From the NCBI RefSeq assembly GCF_016722925.1, contig NZ_JAEQNC010000002.1, forward strand, positions 434,001 through 498,000: a DNA stretch of 64,000 bases. The letters are read 5' to 3'. Position numbers and translations under genes: made by a program. This DNA comes from Phytoamicus setariae (GTDB taxonomy: Bacteria; Pseudomonadota; Alphaproteobacteria; Rhizobiales; Rhizobiaceae). The notes beneath the pieces were generated by a model, which worked only from the letters and a program-made list of their open reading frames with translations, searched no databases and was not told the origin of the DNA. Numbering within the stretch: the first letter of the stretch is position 1; every line of letters begins with the position of its first letter. Shown here piece by piece: positions 39,903-48,877 of this stretch.

Positions 39903-40334
39903 ATGTCGATCGACCGTAGAATTTCATTGGTCACTTTGGGCGTCGAGGATCTGGTGCGTTCGACGGCCTTCTATGAAAAGCTGGGCTGGCAGAAATCCGC
40001 CTCTTCTTCGGAGACCGTCACCTTCATTCAATTGAAGGGCACGGTGCTCGGTCTTTTTTCGCGCGCGTCTCTGGCCGAAGACGCTCGGGTGCCTGATACA
40101 CCCAAGGGTTTTTCGGGCGTGACTCTCGCGCACAACGTCTCGAGCGAAAGGGGCGTCGATGCGGTCTACAAGTTCGCGATCTCCTGCGGTGCCACAGAAA
40201 TCAAGAAGCCGGAAAAGGTGTTCTGGGGCGGATACTCAGGCTATTTTGCCGATCCGGACGGCCATCTCTGGGAAATTGCCTACAATCCGTTCTTCCCGAT
40301 GGATGCCGAAGGCCATGTGGCGCTGCCGGATTGA
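39903..40334 (+). CDS. VOC family (glyoxalase/bleomycin-resistance fold) protein
   Basis: The 143-residue protein has the vicinal-oxygen-chelate fold: ISLVTLGVEDLVRSTAFYEKLGWQ at the N-terminus and the conserved end YSGYFADPDGHLWEIAYNPFF. The His/Glu metal positions are only partly conserved (Glu in LWEIAYN), so catalysis is uncertain. The 236-bp region before it is AT-rich with TACGTAAGTACAAAAAGTAT-like sequence, a likely promoter. It is convergent with a small exported protein gene. Confidence 0.85.
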   Translation: MSIDRRISLVTLGVEDLVRSTAFYEKLGWQKSASSSETVTFIQLKGTVLGLFSRASLAEDARVPDTPKGFSGVTLAHNVSSERGVDAVYKFAISCGATEIKKPEKVFWGGYSGYFADPDGHLWEIAYNPFFPMDAEGHVALPD

Positions 40335-40340
40335 CGCGGG

Positions 40341-40676
40341 CTACCTGTACAGGCAGCGGCCGATTATGTCGTCGCAGTCAGCGGTGATGCAATGTCTGAC
40401 TAGGCAGCGATTGGTGTCGGCAGACGGAATGTGGACGCGCTCGGTGATCTGATGGGGCGCGCAATACTTCTTGTTGCTTACATAGCGATCATAAAGCGTC
40501 AGGCTGGGCTTGCGTGGCGAGGGATAGCGGAAAATTGCTGCGCCATGTTGCTCGATCAGGGACTGGATAGCACCGCAACTGTATTGCAGCGCGCTGTAGC
40601 GTGGAGTGGCCACGACCGAAGTCGCCACGGAAATCGCTGCTGCCGTCAAGACTGTCGCCACCAATAGTTTCGGCAT
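40341..40676 (-). CDS. Small exported cysteine-containing protein, unknown function
   Basis: The 111-residue product has a signal peptide (PKLLVATVLTAAAISVATSVVA) and a mature part with six Cys (SCGAIQ, KKYCAPHQ, NRCLVRHC, ADCDDIIGRC). A FRYPSPRKPSLTLYDRYV segment recurs, as far as I recall, in small rhizobial hypothetical proteins. Disulfides and a periplasmic location are likely. It is divergent from the CoA-binding protein gene (start-to-start about 73 bp). No function can be named. Confidence 0.7.
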   Translation of the reverse strand: MPKLLVATVLTAAAISVATSVVATPRYSALQYSCGAIQSLIEQHGAAIFRYPSPRKPSLTLYDRYVSNKKYCAPHQITERVHIPSADTNRCLVRHCITADCDDIIGRCLYR

Positions 40677-40749
40677 CTACTTTCCCCTGTGCAATCCCGA
40701 TACTATCTCAGCAATGAATGCAGATGATAAGACCAGACTTGGTGAGACG

Positions 40750-41181
40750 ATGAAGCACGACAGCTACGACAATAGCGTAATCCGCGACATTCTGAAATCG
40801 GTAAAGACCATCGCCGTGGTCGGCGCTTCGGCCAACCCAACTCGCCCGAGTTACGGCGTGATGAGGTTCCTTCTGGGCAAGGGCTATCGCGTCATCCCGG
40901 TCAATCCCGGCCACGCCGGAGGTGAGATCCATGGACAAACGGTGGTCGCAAGGCTGGCCGATATCGCCGAGACGGTCGATATGGTCGATGTCTTTCGCGC
41001 CGCTGACCAGCTGCCCGCTGTCATCGATGAAGTTCTGGCGATGCCAAACCGGCCCAAGGTGATCTGGGGTCAGTTGACGGTTCGCCATGATGCAGCAGCC
41101 GAGAGAGCTGAGGCACAAGGCCTGACGGTGATCATGAACCGCTGCCCGGCCATCGAGTTTCCCAGGGTAATGGGCACCTGA
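40750..41181 (+). CDS. CoA-binding (YccU-like) protein
   Basis: The 143-residue Rossmann-fold protein shows VKTIAVVGASANPTRPSYGVMRFLLGKGYRVIPVNPGHAG (in part), the CoA_binding_2 signature. VKVIWGQLTVRHD-like and MNRCPAIEFPR blocks also fit the small stand-alone family. It may bind CoA or a nucleotide; the role is unknown. The frame is open from 40606 and an ATG at 40714 would add 12 residues; 40750 matches family length. Confidence 0.85.
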   Translation: MKHDSYDNSVIRDILKSVKTIAVVGASANPTRPSYGVMRFLLGKGYRVIPVNPGHAGGEIHGQTVVARLADIAETVDMVDVFRAADQLPAVIDEVLAMPNRPKVIWGQLTVRHDAAAERAEAQGLTVIMNRCPAIEFPRVMGT

Positions 41182-41200
41182 TCCCGCCTGTGTGGCGTCT

Positions 41201-41644
41201 TCAGTTGGAAAGACGTTCGTGCACGGCTCGGAGCTCGCCTATGACGGCTTGCTTGATGCGTTCCGCGTTCGGGCAGAACGCGCCATAACTGCTTGCCGCG
41301 TCTCCGCTATCCAGGAGGCTGCGGCACAACGTCTTGCTGCCGCAGCGGGCGCACGCTATCTGCATCTTCCGATAGTTTTCGTGGTCGGCCGCATCGACCG
41401 CGGCTGGCTCGACATTCAAGGCGCGCAGGATCTCACCAATTTCGTCGTTGGCTTGCGGGCCGGCGCTGATGATGTGGACAAGCTGGTAGGGTGAAATTCC
41501 GCAATCTGCAGCGACCCCTTCAAGGTCGTGGTAGTTCAGTGCGGCGGCTTCATCCAGTATTTCGGTCGTCCGACGTCTTTGGTCGCGCCACCATGCCGTG
41601 AGGGTCTCAACGACGGTGTGGGCAGCAGCCAGGGGTATGTTCAT
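41201..41644 (-). CDS. DUF6455-like protein with four-cysteine motif
   Basis: The 147-residue protein has an N-terminal helical region (MNIPLAAAHTVVETLTAWWRDQ) and a helix-turn-helix-like stretch HDLEGVAADCGISPYQLVHIIS. A C-terminal cysteine motif CARCGSKTLCRSL and AFCPNAE follows, probably a metal or redox site. I place it in DUF6455 with moderate certainty. Start at 41644; the frame runs open to a TTG at 41713. It is convergent with the CoA-binding gene. Function unknown. Confidence 0.65.
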   Translation of the reverse strand: MNIPLAAAHTVVETLTAWWRDQRRRTTEILDEAAALNYHDLEGVAADCGISPYQLVHIISAGPQANDEIGEILRALNVEPAAVDAADHENYRKMQIACARCGSKTLCRSLLDSGDAASSYGAFCPNAERIKQAVIGELRAVHERLSN

Positions 41645-41743
41645 TCTCGCATTCTCCGCATATTCGAGGTGCATATGCGGTGATGGCGCGTTCCGTTCCT
41701 TGATCCTAATCAAACAACTAAATCGGGTAGTTGTGCCGGTTTT

Positions 41744-42658
41744 CTACAGTTCGTCCTCACCAAGTCGGGCACGAATCTGCACGGGGCGGATCTGCCAGCG
41801 CTTATCCACGTCGGTGGATACGAACAATGCGGCGGCAGCCTGGGCATAGTGGATTGCCGCCTCGAATTCGGAACCGGATGCGAGCTGGCTGGCAAGTGCG
41901 CCAATGAAGAAATCGCCGGCGCCATGTGTGGACACAACATCGACGCGGAAGGGCGGTTGGTACTCCGGCCGCCCTCCAGCGCGCATATGGACGAGTCCTT
42001 CCCCCCCGAGCGTGACGATGACTTTGCCGACCGAATGGCAGAGCTGCCTGGCCGCATCGGCGGCGGCTCCCTGGCTGTCGATCGCGAGCCCCGTCAGCTC
42101 GGCGGCCTCGATACGGTTGACGACGAGAATATCGATTGCTTCGGCAATGTCAGGCGAAAGCGGCCGGGCAGGCGCGGCATTGAGGATGGTGACGATGCCG
42201 GCATCGCGCGCTTTCCGCGCCAGTTCGAGATTGACGGCTTCCGGGATTTCGTTCTGCAGCAACAGCAGCCCGACGCCGTCCGGCATACGGATGTCCGAAG
42301 TCGTGAAAGCCAGGTTGGCGCCGGAGACGATCACCGCGCCATAGTCGCCCGTCGGGTTGACCACGGCAACGCTCATGCCTGTTGTCTGACCCTTGCCGAC
42401 CTGCAGCAGGCTTGTATCCACTCCCGCTTCGCGAAGATCGTCCGCCAGGAACGAGCCCTGGGCATCGTCCCCGACACGTCCGGCGACAAAGCACTTGCCG
42501 GCATTGTGCGCGACCGCTGCTGCCTGATTGCGCCCTTTTCCACCGGCAACATACCGAACCGCTCGGCCGGGGAGCGTTTCATCGAAGGCGGGAAGGCGCT
42601 CCGCTTCCACAATCACGTCGTGATGCAGGGAGCCCGCAACCAGAATCGCCTTCGCCAT
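41744..42658 (-). CDS. Ribokinase-like PfkB sugar kinase
   Basis: The 304-residue PfkB kinase opens with AILVAGSLHHDVIVEAERLP, has the PfkB signature 1 region VAGGKGRNQAAAVAHNAG, and the anion hole/catalytic base at VVSTHGAGDFFIGAL (GAGD). Ribokinase and related pentose/ketohexose kinases share these; substrate not deducible. It starts 2 nt after the stop of a TIM-barrel epimerase-like gene, so the pair is an operon, most simply an isomerase followed by a kinase for one sugar. No transporter or regulator is adjacent. Confidence 0.88.
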   Translation of the reverse strand: MAKAILVAGSLHHDVIVEAERLPAFDETLPGRAVRYVAGGKGRNQAAAVAHNAGKCFVAGRVGDDAQGSFLADDLREAGVDTSLLQVGKGQTTGMSVAVVNPTGDYGAVIVSGANLAFTTSDIRMPDGVGLLLLQNEIPEAVNLELARKARDAGIVTILNAAPARPLSPDIAEAIDILVVNRIEAAELTGLAIDSQGAAADAARQLCHSVGKVIVTLGGEGLVHMRAGGRPEYQPPFRVDVVSTHGAGDFFIGALASQLASGSEFEAAIHYAQAAAALFVSTDVDKRWQIRPVQIRARLGEDEL

Positions 42659-42660
42659 GC

Positions 42661-43650
42661 CTACACCTCCCGGTAAATCTCCTGCATGATGATCCGCTGG
42701 CTGAACGCGGCATCCTGCCTGGCGACAGCTTGCCCGAGCTCGCTGTTGCCGGCAAGCCTGTCGGCCAGCTTCATCAACTTTTTCGCTGCGATGATGTTGG
42801 TGCGGCATTCTTCGACGGGATCGAGGCCACCATGGTCGGGAAACGTGTCGAAATAGATCGCGCGGTCGTATCCGGAACGCTGAAGTTCCACCAGCAGCTC
42901 GATCGTCTGGACCGGGTGGACAGTGCCGATCATCAATCCATCGTCACGCTTGCCATATCCGTCATTGAGGTGAACGCCCAGGATGCGCGAGTGGCGAGCG
43001 GCAAGTGCTGCGGCATGCGCCGGCATCTCGTCTGCGAACAGCACATGCGCAAAATCCAGCGTGACGCCGAGATTGTCTGCCCCGGCTTCCCTAATGGCCA
43101 GCAGCGTCGTTCCGATGTCGGGCATCAGCGCATAGGACCGGGGTTCGTTCGGCTTGTACTCGATCGCAATCTCACAACCGGCATCGTGTCGGGCGACCTC
43201 CTGGATCGCTGCGATCGTGTCGTCCCACATCCTGTTGTAATCGGCCTGGAAGGAATAGTCGAAGCCGTCCTGGCCCATCCACAACGTCATGAGATTGCCG
43301 CCCATTTCCCGGACCGCATCGATACCGCGCTTGGTGATCTCGATCGCGGCCCGTCGGACTTGGGCATCCGGATGAGTGAACGCACCGAGCTTGAAGCCCG
43401 GGTCGGTGTAGTACCGCATTGCCCCGCCGTTCAGCGACATCCCGAGATCATGCATGCGCGAAGCGAGCTCGGCCGGCGAAGTGTCTGTGAAATGGTCGGG
43501 ATAGTTGAGATCGGCGGCGTTGAGGCCTTCGACGGTTGCGGCGCGCTCCAGCAGGTCGACGGTGGTGACCCTGTTCTTTCCCGGCCAGTATTGGGCTGCG
43601 TCCATCTTGAAAGCATTGAGGCGGGCTGCAAAACGATGGGGTAGGGTCAT
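42661..43650 (-). CDS. Xylose-isomerase-like TIM-barrel sugar isomerase/epimerase
   Basis: The 329-residue TIM barrel belongs to the AP-endonuclease-2/xylose-isomerase-like superfamily. Probable metal ligands are Glu in AIEYKPNEPRS, Asp/His in TLDFAHVLFADE, His/Asp in GVHLNDGYG, and Asp in IYFDTFPDH. LWMGQDGFDYSFQADYNRMWDD resembles RhaI-type ketose isomerases. With a sugar kinase 2 nt downstream, a sugar-catabolic role is likely, exact sugar unknown. Confidence 0.82.
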   Translation of the reverse strand: MTLPHRFAARLNAFKMDAAQYWPGKNRVTTVDLLERAATVEGLNAADLNYPDHFTDTSPAELASRMHDLGMSLNGGAMRYYTDPGFKLGAFTHPDAQVRRAAIEITKRGIDAVREMGGNLMTLWMGQDGFDYSFQADYNRMWDDTIAAIQEVARHDAGCEIAIEYKPNEPRSYALMPDIGTTLLAIREAGADNLGVTLDFAHVLFADEMPAHAAALAARHSRILGVHLNDGYGKRDDGLMIGTVHPVQTIELLVELQRSGYDRAIYFDTFPDHGGLDPVEECRTNIIAAKKLMKLADRLAGNSELGQAVARQDAAFSQRIIMQEIYREV

Positions 43651-43725
43651 GGGTTGCTTCTCTGCGCGGGAGGGTTGCCAATCTCGGGCTGCGAGTCTCG
43701 GGGAGTGGCGGTCTCAGGTCACAGA

Positions 43726-45309
43726 TCAGAGGCCGTCGTTCTTCTTGTTGAGGCTGATCTCGCCCAAGCGGCGGGCCATGTCCTTTTCGGCCGACGCCCC
43801 GGGCGTCGCGCCCGTCACCAAGGGGGCGGGCTCGCGAGACACCGGATTCACCGCGGGAACATCAACCGGACGCTCACGCACTTCACCGACAACGTCGGGC
43901 ATGTACTTTTCATCGACAAGCCCATCTTTCTGCAGTTCGGCCTCGAGAAATTCTTCGAAATCGCTGGCAAGCGCATCGCGCTCCTGGGGGGTGATCGGCC
44001 TGGCTTCCGCGGAGACCATGACTGGCTCGACCCGCTTCTGGCTTTCCTGATCCCGCCTTTCGGCTTCGATGCGCGCGGTTTCAGCGCGCTCGGCAGCCTC
44101 TGCCCGCTCGGCAGCTTCCTGTGCTTCGCGCCTGAGAATCTCCAGGCGCTGCGCCTCGGCGCGCTCGGCTTCAAGCCTCTGGGCTTCCTGGCGCTCGGCT
44201 TCAAGCCTCTGGGCCTCCAGACGTTCTGCTTCAAGCCTTTGGGCTTCCTGGCGCTCGGCTTCAAGTCTCTGGACTTCCAGACGCTCGGCCTCAAGCCTTT
44301 TGGCTTCGAGACGCTCAGCTTCTAGACGTTCATTTTCAAGACGCTCTGCTTCCCTTCGGGCTGTCTCGGCTTTTTGTGTTTCAAGGCGGGCAGCCGCCGT
44401 TTTCTGGGCTTCCAGACGCGCGACTTCCGCCCGGTGGGCCTCGAGCCGGAGCGCTTCCATGCGCGCAGTCTCTAGTCGGGAAGCCTCTGCATGTTCAGCC
44501 TCGATACGTTGTGCTTCGGCGCGTTCGGCGTCTGCCTTGTGTGCCTGCGCCTTGGCGGCATCCAGCCGCTCCGTCAACGCCTTGACGGCTGCATCGCTCG
44601 CCGCCGTTCTGCTAAGTTCGGCCCGCATCGGCTCGCCATCGACAGGCATAGCCCGGCTTCGCGCCTGTTCGAGCACGTCATCGGGGCTTGAAACGATTGG
44701 CGGAACTGTATCCCGCGCGGGGTTGTCGAGTGCGGCCGCAGCCGAGGGAGCGCTCTGGACTGGCTTGCTGCCGCCCATCGGCTCGCGCTCGTCGTCGTAG
44801 AGCATGCCACTCATTGCCGAGATGACTTTGACATCCGGGGCCTGGCTGCGAGCAGCAGCAGGCGATGCGATCTGTGCTGGGGCAGCCGGCCTGGCTATCG
44901 CGCGCTCGGCGACGGGAGTCCCCAATGGCGGCGCGAGCTTGTTGCGCTCCGGAGTCTCGATGGCGATCGGCGCTTCGAAACCGATGTTCTTGGTGGAGCC
45001 ATGGGCAGATTGCTGCCGTGTCTGGCTGTTGATGCACGTTTCGATGACGATGTCGGTCGGGCCTCCGATCATGATCAGGTGCTCGGTATCGTCGCGCCGG
45101 ACCAGAACGAGGCGGCGCTTCGCATCGACGGCAGCGGCATCGAGGACGACCAACCGGTGCTCCCGCGCGCGGCCGCCCTTGACGAACAGGGGCGAATTGC
45201 GTCGCTTGAGAAACACCAGAACGGCGATCAGGGCGAAAAACGCAAGCGCTACGACACCAATGGCGAGTGCGAGGCGTGGTGCGAGATCGGGGGCCAATCC
45301 TTCAAGCAT
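43726..45309 (-). CDS. FliO-like membrane protein with long heptad coiled coil
   Basis: The 527-residue protein has one N-terminal TM helix (about 14-34). A FliO/MopB-like beta domain follows (RLVVLDAAAVDAKRRLVLVRRDDTEHLIMIGG, in part; residues about 50-90). A Pro/Ala linker precedes a charged coiled coil (about 235-415) built of Leu-Glu-Ala-type heptads (RLEAERQEAQRLEAER), and the tail is disordered. Such proteins sit beside cckA in rhizobia and are sometimes annotated FliO, but no flagellar gene adjoins here. A periplasm/cytoplasm scaffold role is inference. Function is essentially unknown. Confidence 0.7.
   Translation of the reverse strand: MLEGLAPDLAPRLALAIGVVALAFFALIAVLVFLKRRNSPLFVKGGRAREHRLVVLDAAAVDAKRRLVLVRRDDTEHLIMIGGPTDIVIETCINSQTRQQSAHGSTKNIGFEAPIAIETPERNKLAPPLGTPVAERAIARPAAPAQIASPAAARSQAPDVKVISAMSGMLYDDEREPMGGSKPVQSAPSAAAALDNPARDTVPPIVSSPDDVLEQARSRAMPVDGEPMRAELSRTAASDAAVKALTERLDAAKAQAHKADAERAEAQRIEAEHAEASRLETARMEALRLEAHRAEVARLEAQKTAAARLETQKAETARREAERLENERLEAERLEAKRLEAERLEVQRLEAERQEAQRLEAERLEAQRLEAERQEAQRLEAERAEAQRLEILRREAQEAAERAEAAERAETARIEAERRDQESQKRVEPVMVSAEARPITPQERDALASDFEEFLEAELQKDGLVDEKYMPDVVGEVRERPVDVPAVNPVSREPAPLVTGATPGASAEKDMARRLGEISLNKKNDGL
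44140..44330 (-). repeat. Coding DNA repeats of 42 bp and 21 bp in the coiled coil
   Basis: Near-identical copies of a 42-bp unit (two heptads, translated EAQRLEAERQEAQR-like) are visible in tandem on the minus strand, for example around 44165-44205 and 44230-44270, with shorter 21-bp variants. Such runs can gain or lose heptads by slippage without shifting the frame. Confidence 0.75.
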
Positions 45310-45590
45310 GAGACGGTCCTTTTAGTGGCTGTTCCGGCAAAAAGATGCTCCTCCATACAGGTCATTGACGGCATTTTTCCGGCTTGGCAAGCTATTTCGA
45401 TGGCACGCGACGGTGACCGTGAAGGTCCGCAGTGGATAGCGCATTTGCCGTTGGCAGCAGATTCATCAGATTCAATGGTGAATAGACCGCTTCAAGCGCT
45501 TTGTGATGAAGTTGCGAATTGATAATGATGATTCGAGACCGGAACAGCGTCAACGCGTTGGATTCTTTCCGGCGGCAGATTGAGGACTGG

Positions 45591-48239
45591 ATGACGAAGC
45601 TGAATGAAGCGAACAACCACCTGAAGCCGGTTGTTGAGAATTCGCAACGGCCCGGCACTGTGCTGCGCCTCGTCCTGCTTGCCGTCGTGCTCCTGGCAAC
45701 TGCGGCTGCGTTCGTATGGTTCAGGGATCAACTCGAAAACGAGATCGTGCTTGGCATACTCGGCGTGCTGGCGATGGCGGGCATTTTCTTCCTGGTCTCG
45801 GCTGTCATCGGGTTCGTCGAGGTGATGCCGCAGAACCGCACCGATACGGTCGCCCGCGCAGTTCTCAACAGCCATCCGGATGGAAGTCTGATTACGGACC
45901 GCAAGGGGCGCATCGTCTATGCCAACGCCGCCTATGGGCGATTGACGGGTGCAGAGCAGGTCGGACCGGTTTCGCTCGAACATCTTCTGTCGCGCAATCG
46001 GGAATCGACGGAGGCGGTCTATAGGCTGACCAACGGGCTGATGGAGGGCAAGTCCGGATATGAGGAATTCCGCCTGCCACGCCCGCTCGGTCAGAGCGAC
46101 AATCAGGGGCAGCCAGCCTGGTGGTACAGGCTCAAGGCGCGGCCGTTGACCATAGAGGAGGAGCCGGGCGGTCCCTTCTTCATCTGGCAGATTTCCGACA
46201 TCACCGCTGAGCGTGGGGAACAGGAAAAGTTCTTCCGCGAATTGCAGAATGCAATCGACTATCTCGACCATGCGCCCGCGGGGTTCTTTTCCGCTGGCCG
46301 CAAGGGCGAAATCTTCTATGTCAACGCGACGCTTGCCGATTGGCTCGGCATCGATCTGACAAAGTTCGAGCCCGGCTCGATGATGATCCGTGACATCTGC
46401 GCGGGCGAGGGCCTGACGCGGCTGGAAACCATCCATCCCGAGCCCGGCCAGAAACGTACCGAAACGCTCGATCTCGATTTCCGCAAGGCAAACGGACAAA
46501 GCTTGCCGGTGCGCATCGTTCATCGCGTTTCCGCCGCCAAGGATGGTGCTCCGGGCGAAAGCCGCACCATTGTTCTGCAGCGCGGACGTGAGGAGCAGGG
46601 TGCGCATGACGATTCTTCCGCCGCCATGCGCTTCAACCGCTTCTTCAACAATACGCCGATGGCGATCGCCTCGGTTGACGGAAGCGGCCGCATCCTCAGG
46701 ACCAACACCCAGTTCATGAAGTTGTTTTCGGGTGTGACAGGGGCAGGCGAGGCCGAGGGCAATTTCCTCTTCGGCATCGTGCCCGAGACCGAACGGGAGC
46801 GACTGCATGCCGCCCTGGCCGCCGCCAAGGATCGCAAGGTCGATATCGAACCGGTCGAAGCACGCCACCCGACCGAGGAAGGCCGCTATTTCCGCTTCTA
46901 TGTCAATGCGGTGATCGACCAGTCCGAGGAGGCGCCGGAAGAGGCGGCCATCGTTTATGCGGTCGAGACAACGCAGCAGAAGGCGCTGGAAAGCCAGATG
47001 GCGCAGACACAGAAGATGAATGCCGTGGGCACATTGGCCGGCGGTATCGCGCATGACTTCAACAATGTGCTGACGGCGATCCTCTTGTCCTCAGACCATC
47101 TGCTGCTGCAGGCGCGCCAGTCGGATTCCAGCTTTGCCGACCTGATGGAAATCAAGCGCAACGCCAACCGCGCCGCAGTGCTGGTGCGCCAGTTGCTGGC
47201 GTTCTCGCGCAAGCAGACGCTGCGACCGGCGGTTATCAGCCTGACCGACGCGATCGGCGATCTGCGCATGCTGGTGACGCGCATGCTTTCCGGAACCAAG
47301 GTGAAACTCGAAGTCGATTATGGCCGCGACCTCTGGCCGGTGAAAACCGATCTGTCCCAGTTCGAGCAGGTCATGGTCAATCTGTCGGTCAACGCCCGCG
47401 ACGCCATGCCCGACGGCGGGATCTTGACCATCCGGACGCGCAATCTGCCTGCTGCCGATGCGGCGGAACTGAATTTCCGCGGCCTGCCGGCCGAGGATTT
47501 CGTGCTCATCGACGTGGTGGACACCGGAACCGGGATACCGCCGGAGATCATGGACAAGATCTTCGAACCGTTCTTCACCACCAAGGATATCGGCAAGGGC
47601 ACCGGTCTCGGTCTGTCTATGGTCTACGGCATCATCAAGCAATCCGGCGGCTATGTTTTCCCGGAGTCGGAAATCGGCAAGGGCACGACTTTCCATATCT
47701 TCCTGCCGCGTCATATTGTGGTGGAAACAGCAGATTCCAACGGTGCAGACAATTCCGGTCCGACGCCGGCTGTCGGAGACGCAGCCCGAACGGGCCAGGG
47801 TACGGCACCGGTGGCGGCCGCCGAAGAGCTCGATCTCACGGGCAAATCGGCAGTCGTGCTGCTGGTCGAGGATGAGGAAGCGGTTCGCCGCGGCGGCAAG
47901 CGGATGCTGGAAGCGCGCGGATACACGGTGCATGAGGCGGGCTCCGGCGTCGAGGCGCTTGAGATCCTCGAGGAACTTGATGGCAAGGTGGACGTGGTCG
48001 TTTCGGACGTCGTGATGCCGGAAATGGACGGCCCGACGCTGCTCGGCGAGATCCGCAAGCTCTATCCCGACATGAAGTTCGTCTTCGTCTCCGGCTTTGC
48101 CGAGGATGCTTTCGCCCGCAACCTGCCAGAGGGGTCGAAGTTTGGCTTCCTGCCAAAGCCCTTTACATTGAAGCAGCTGGCAACCACCGTGCGCGAGATG
48201 CTTGACGGGATCGAAAGCAAAAGGGAGGGTTCGGAATGA
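45591..48239 (+). CDS. cckA: Hybrid sensor histidine kinase CckA
   Basis: Essential cell-cycle kinase that feeds phosphate via ChpT to CtrA in Alphaproteobacteria. From the ATG at 45591 (GAGGA upstream; the frame opens at 45519) the product is 882 residues. It has two TM helices (about 23-45 and 52-75), PAS domains (about 85-430), HisKA with phospho-His488 (GGIAHDFNN) and a HATPase ([36 protein letters not shown]). The C-terminal receiver has Asp806 ([13 protein letters not shown]). It overlaps the DUF924 gene by 4 nt. All catalytic positions for kinase and receiver are present. Confidence 0.95.
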   Translation: MTKLNEANNHLKPVVENSQRPGTVLRLVLLAVVLLATAAAFVWFRDQLENEIVLGILGVLAMAGIFFLVSAVIGFVEVMPQNRTDTVARAVLNSHPDGSLITDRKGRIVYANAAYGRLTGAEQVGPVSLEHLLSRNRESTEAVYRLTNGLMEGKSGYEEFRLPRPLGQSDNQGQPAWWYRLKARPLTIEEEPGGPFFIWQISDITAERGEQEKFFRELQNAIDYLDHAPAGFFSAGRKGEIFYVNATLADWLGIDLTKFEPGSMMIRDICAGEGLTRLETIHPEPGQKRTETLDLDFRKANGQSLPVRIVHRVSAAKDGAPGESRTIVLQRGREEQGAHDDSSAAMRFNRFFNNTPMAIASVDGSGRILRTNTQFMKLFSGVTGAGEAEGNFLFGIVPETERERLHAALAAAKDRKVDIEPVEARHPTEEGRYFRFYVNAVIDQSEEAPEEAAIVYAVETTQQKALESQMAQTQKMNAVGTLAGGIAHDFNNVLTAILLSSDHLLLQARQSDSSFADLMEIKRNANRAAVLVRQLLAFSRKQTLRPAVISLTDAIGDLRMLVTRMLSGTKVKLEVDYGRDLWPVKTDLSQFEQVMVNLSVNARDAMPDGGILTIRTRNLPAADAAELNFRGLPAEDFVLIDVVDTGTGIPPEIMDKIFEPFFTTKDIGKGTGLGLSMVYGIIKQSGGYVFPESEIGKGTTFHIFLPRHIVVETADSNGADNSGPTPAVGDAARTGQGTAPVAAAEELDLTGKSAVVLLVEDEEAVRRGGKRMLEARGYTVHEAGSGVEALEILEELDGKVDVVVSDVVMPEMDGPTLLGEIRKLYPDMKFVFVSGFAEDAFARNLPEGSKFGFLPKPFTLKQLATTVREMLDGIESKREGSE

Positions 48240-48778
48240 ACGACGAAATCAAGGCCGTTCTCGATTTCTGGTTCGCCCCCGAAAGACAAGCCTTCTGGTT
48301 CGAGCGTAGCGATGCGTTCGACGAGGAGATCAGGCAGAGATTTGCTGCGCTCTACGAGCGGGCCAAGGCGGGCGAGCTGAACCAATGGGCGCAAACGTCA
48401 GATGGTGCGCTGGCTTTGACCATCGTCCTGGATCAGTTTCCCCGCAACATGTTTCGCAATTCGCCACGTGCATTCGAAAGCGACCAGCAGGCGCGGACGC
48501 TGTGCCGCACGATCCTCGCCGAGGGATTGGATCAGGGCCGGTCGGTGACCGAGCGGCAGTTCATGTATCTGCCGTTGATGCACAGCGAGGCGTTGCGCGA
48601 CCAGAAGGACAGCGTCGATCAATACCGGGCGCTTGGCGATGCCAACACACTCGACTTCGCCGTTCGTCATCACGATATCGTCGCCCGTTTCGGATGTTTT
48701 CCACACCGCAATGAGGTGGTCGGCCGCCACACCACTGATGAAGAAGCAGAATTCCTGAAAACAAATCCGGGCTTTTAA
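48236..48778 (+). CDS. DUF924 family protein
   Basis: The 180-residue all-helical TPR-like protein shows AVLDFWFAPERQAFWFERSDAFDEEI, TIVLDQFPRNMFRNSPRAFESD, RQFMYLPLMHSE and RFGCFPHRN, the DUF924 hallmarks. Function unknown. It is translationally coupled to cckA by an ATGA overlap and is followed by a strong terminator, so it is the last gene of the cckA unit. Confidence 0.92.
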   Translation: MNDEIKAVLDFWFAPERQAFWFERSDAFDEEIRQRFAALYERAKAGELNQWAQTSDGALALTIVLDQFPRNMFRNSPRAFESDQQARTLCRTILAEGLDQGRSVTERQFMYLPLMHSEALRDQKDSVDQYRALGDANTLDFAVRHHDIVARFGCFPHRNEVVGRHTTDEEAEFLKTNPGF

Positions 48779-48789
48779 GAGGGTAAGAC

Positions 48790-48825
48790 AAAACCCCATG
48801 AATCGCTTCTGATTCATGGGGTTTT
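48790..48825 (+). terminator. Intrinsic terminator after cckA-DUF924
   Basis: Perfect 15-bp inverted repeat AAAACCCCATGAATC / GATTCATGGGGTTTT with a 6-nt loop, 12 nt after the DUF924 stop. The A/T ends make it usable in both directions, so it may also stop psuG transcripts. Confidence 0.88.
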
Positions 48826-48877
48826 GCGAAAAGGCCGGTTGCGCTGTGACGTACCACAGCGCAGGCGTAGTGCCGGG

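Noticed and set aside
45492-47054. 520-codon minus-strand frame within cckA
   Set aside because: Antisense of the PAS region of cckA; no protein family features.
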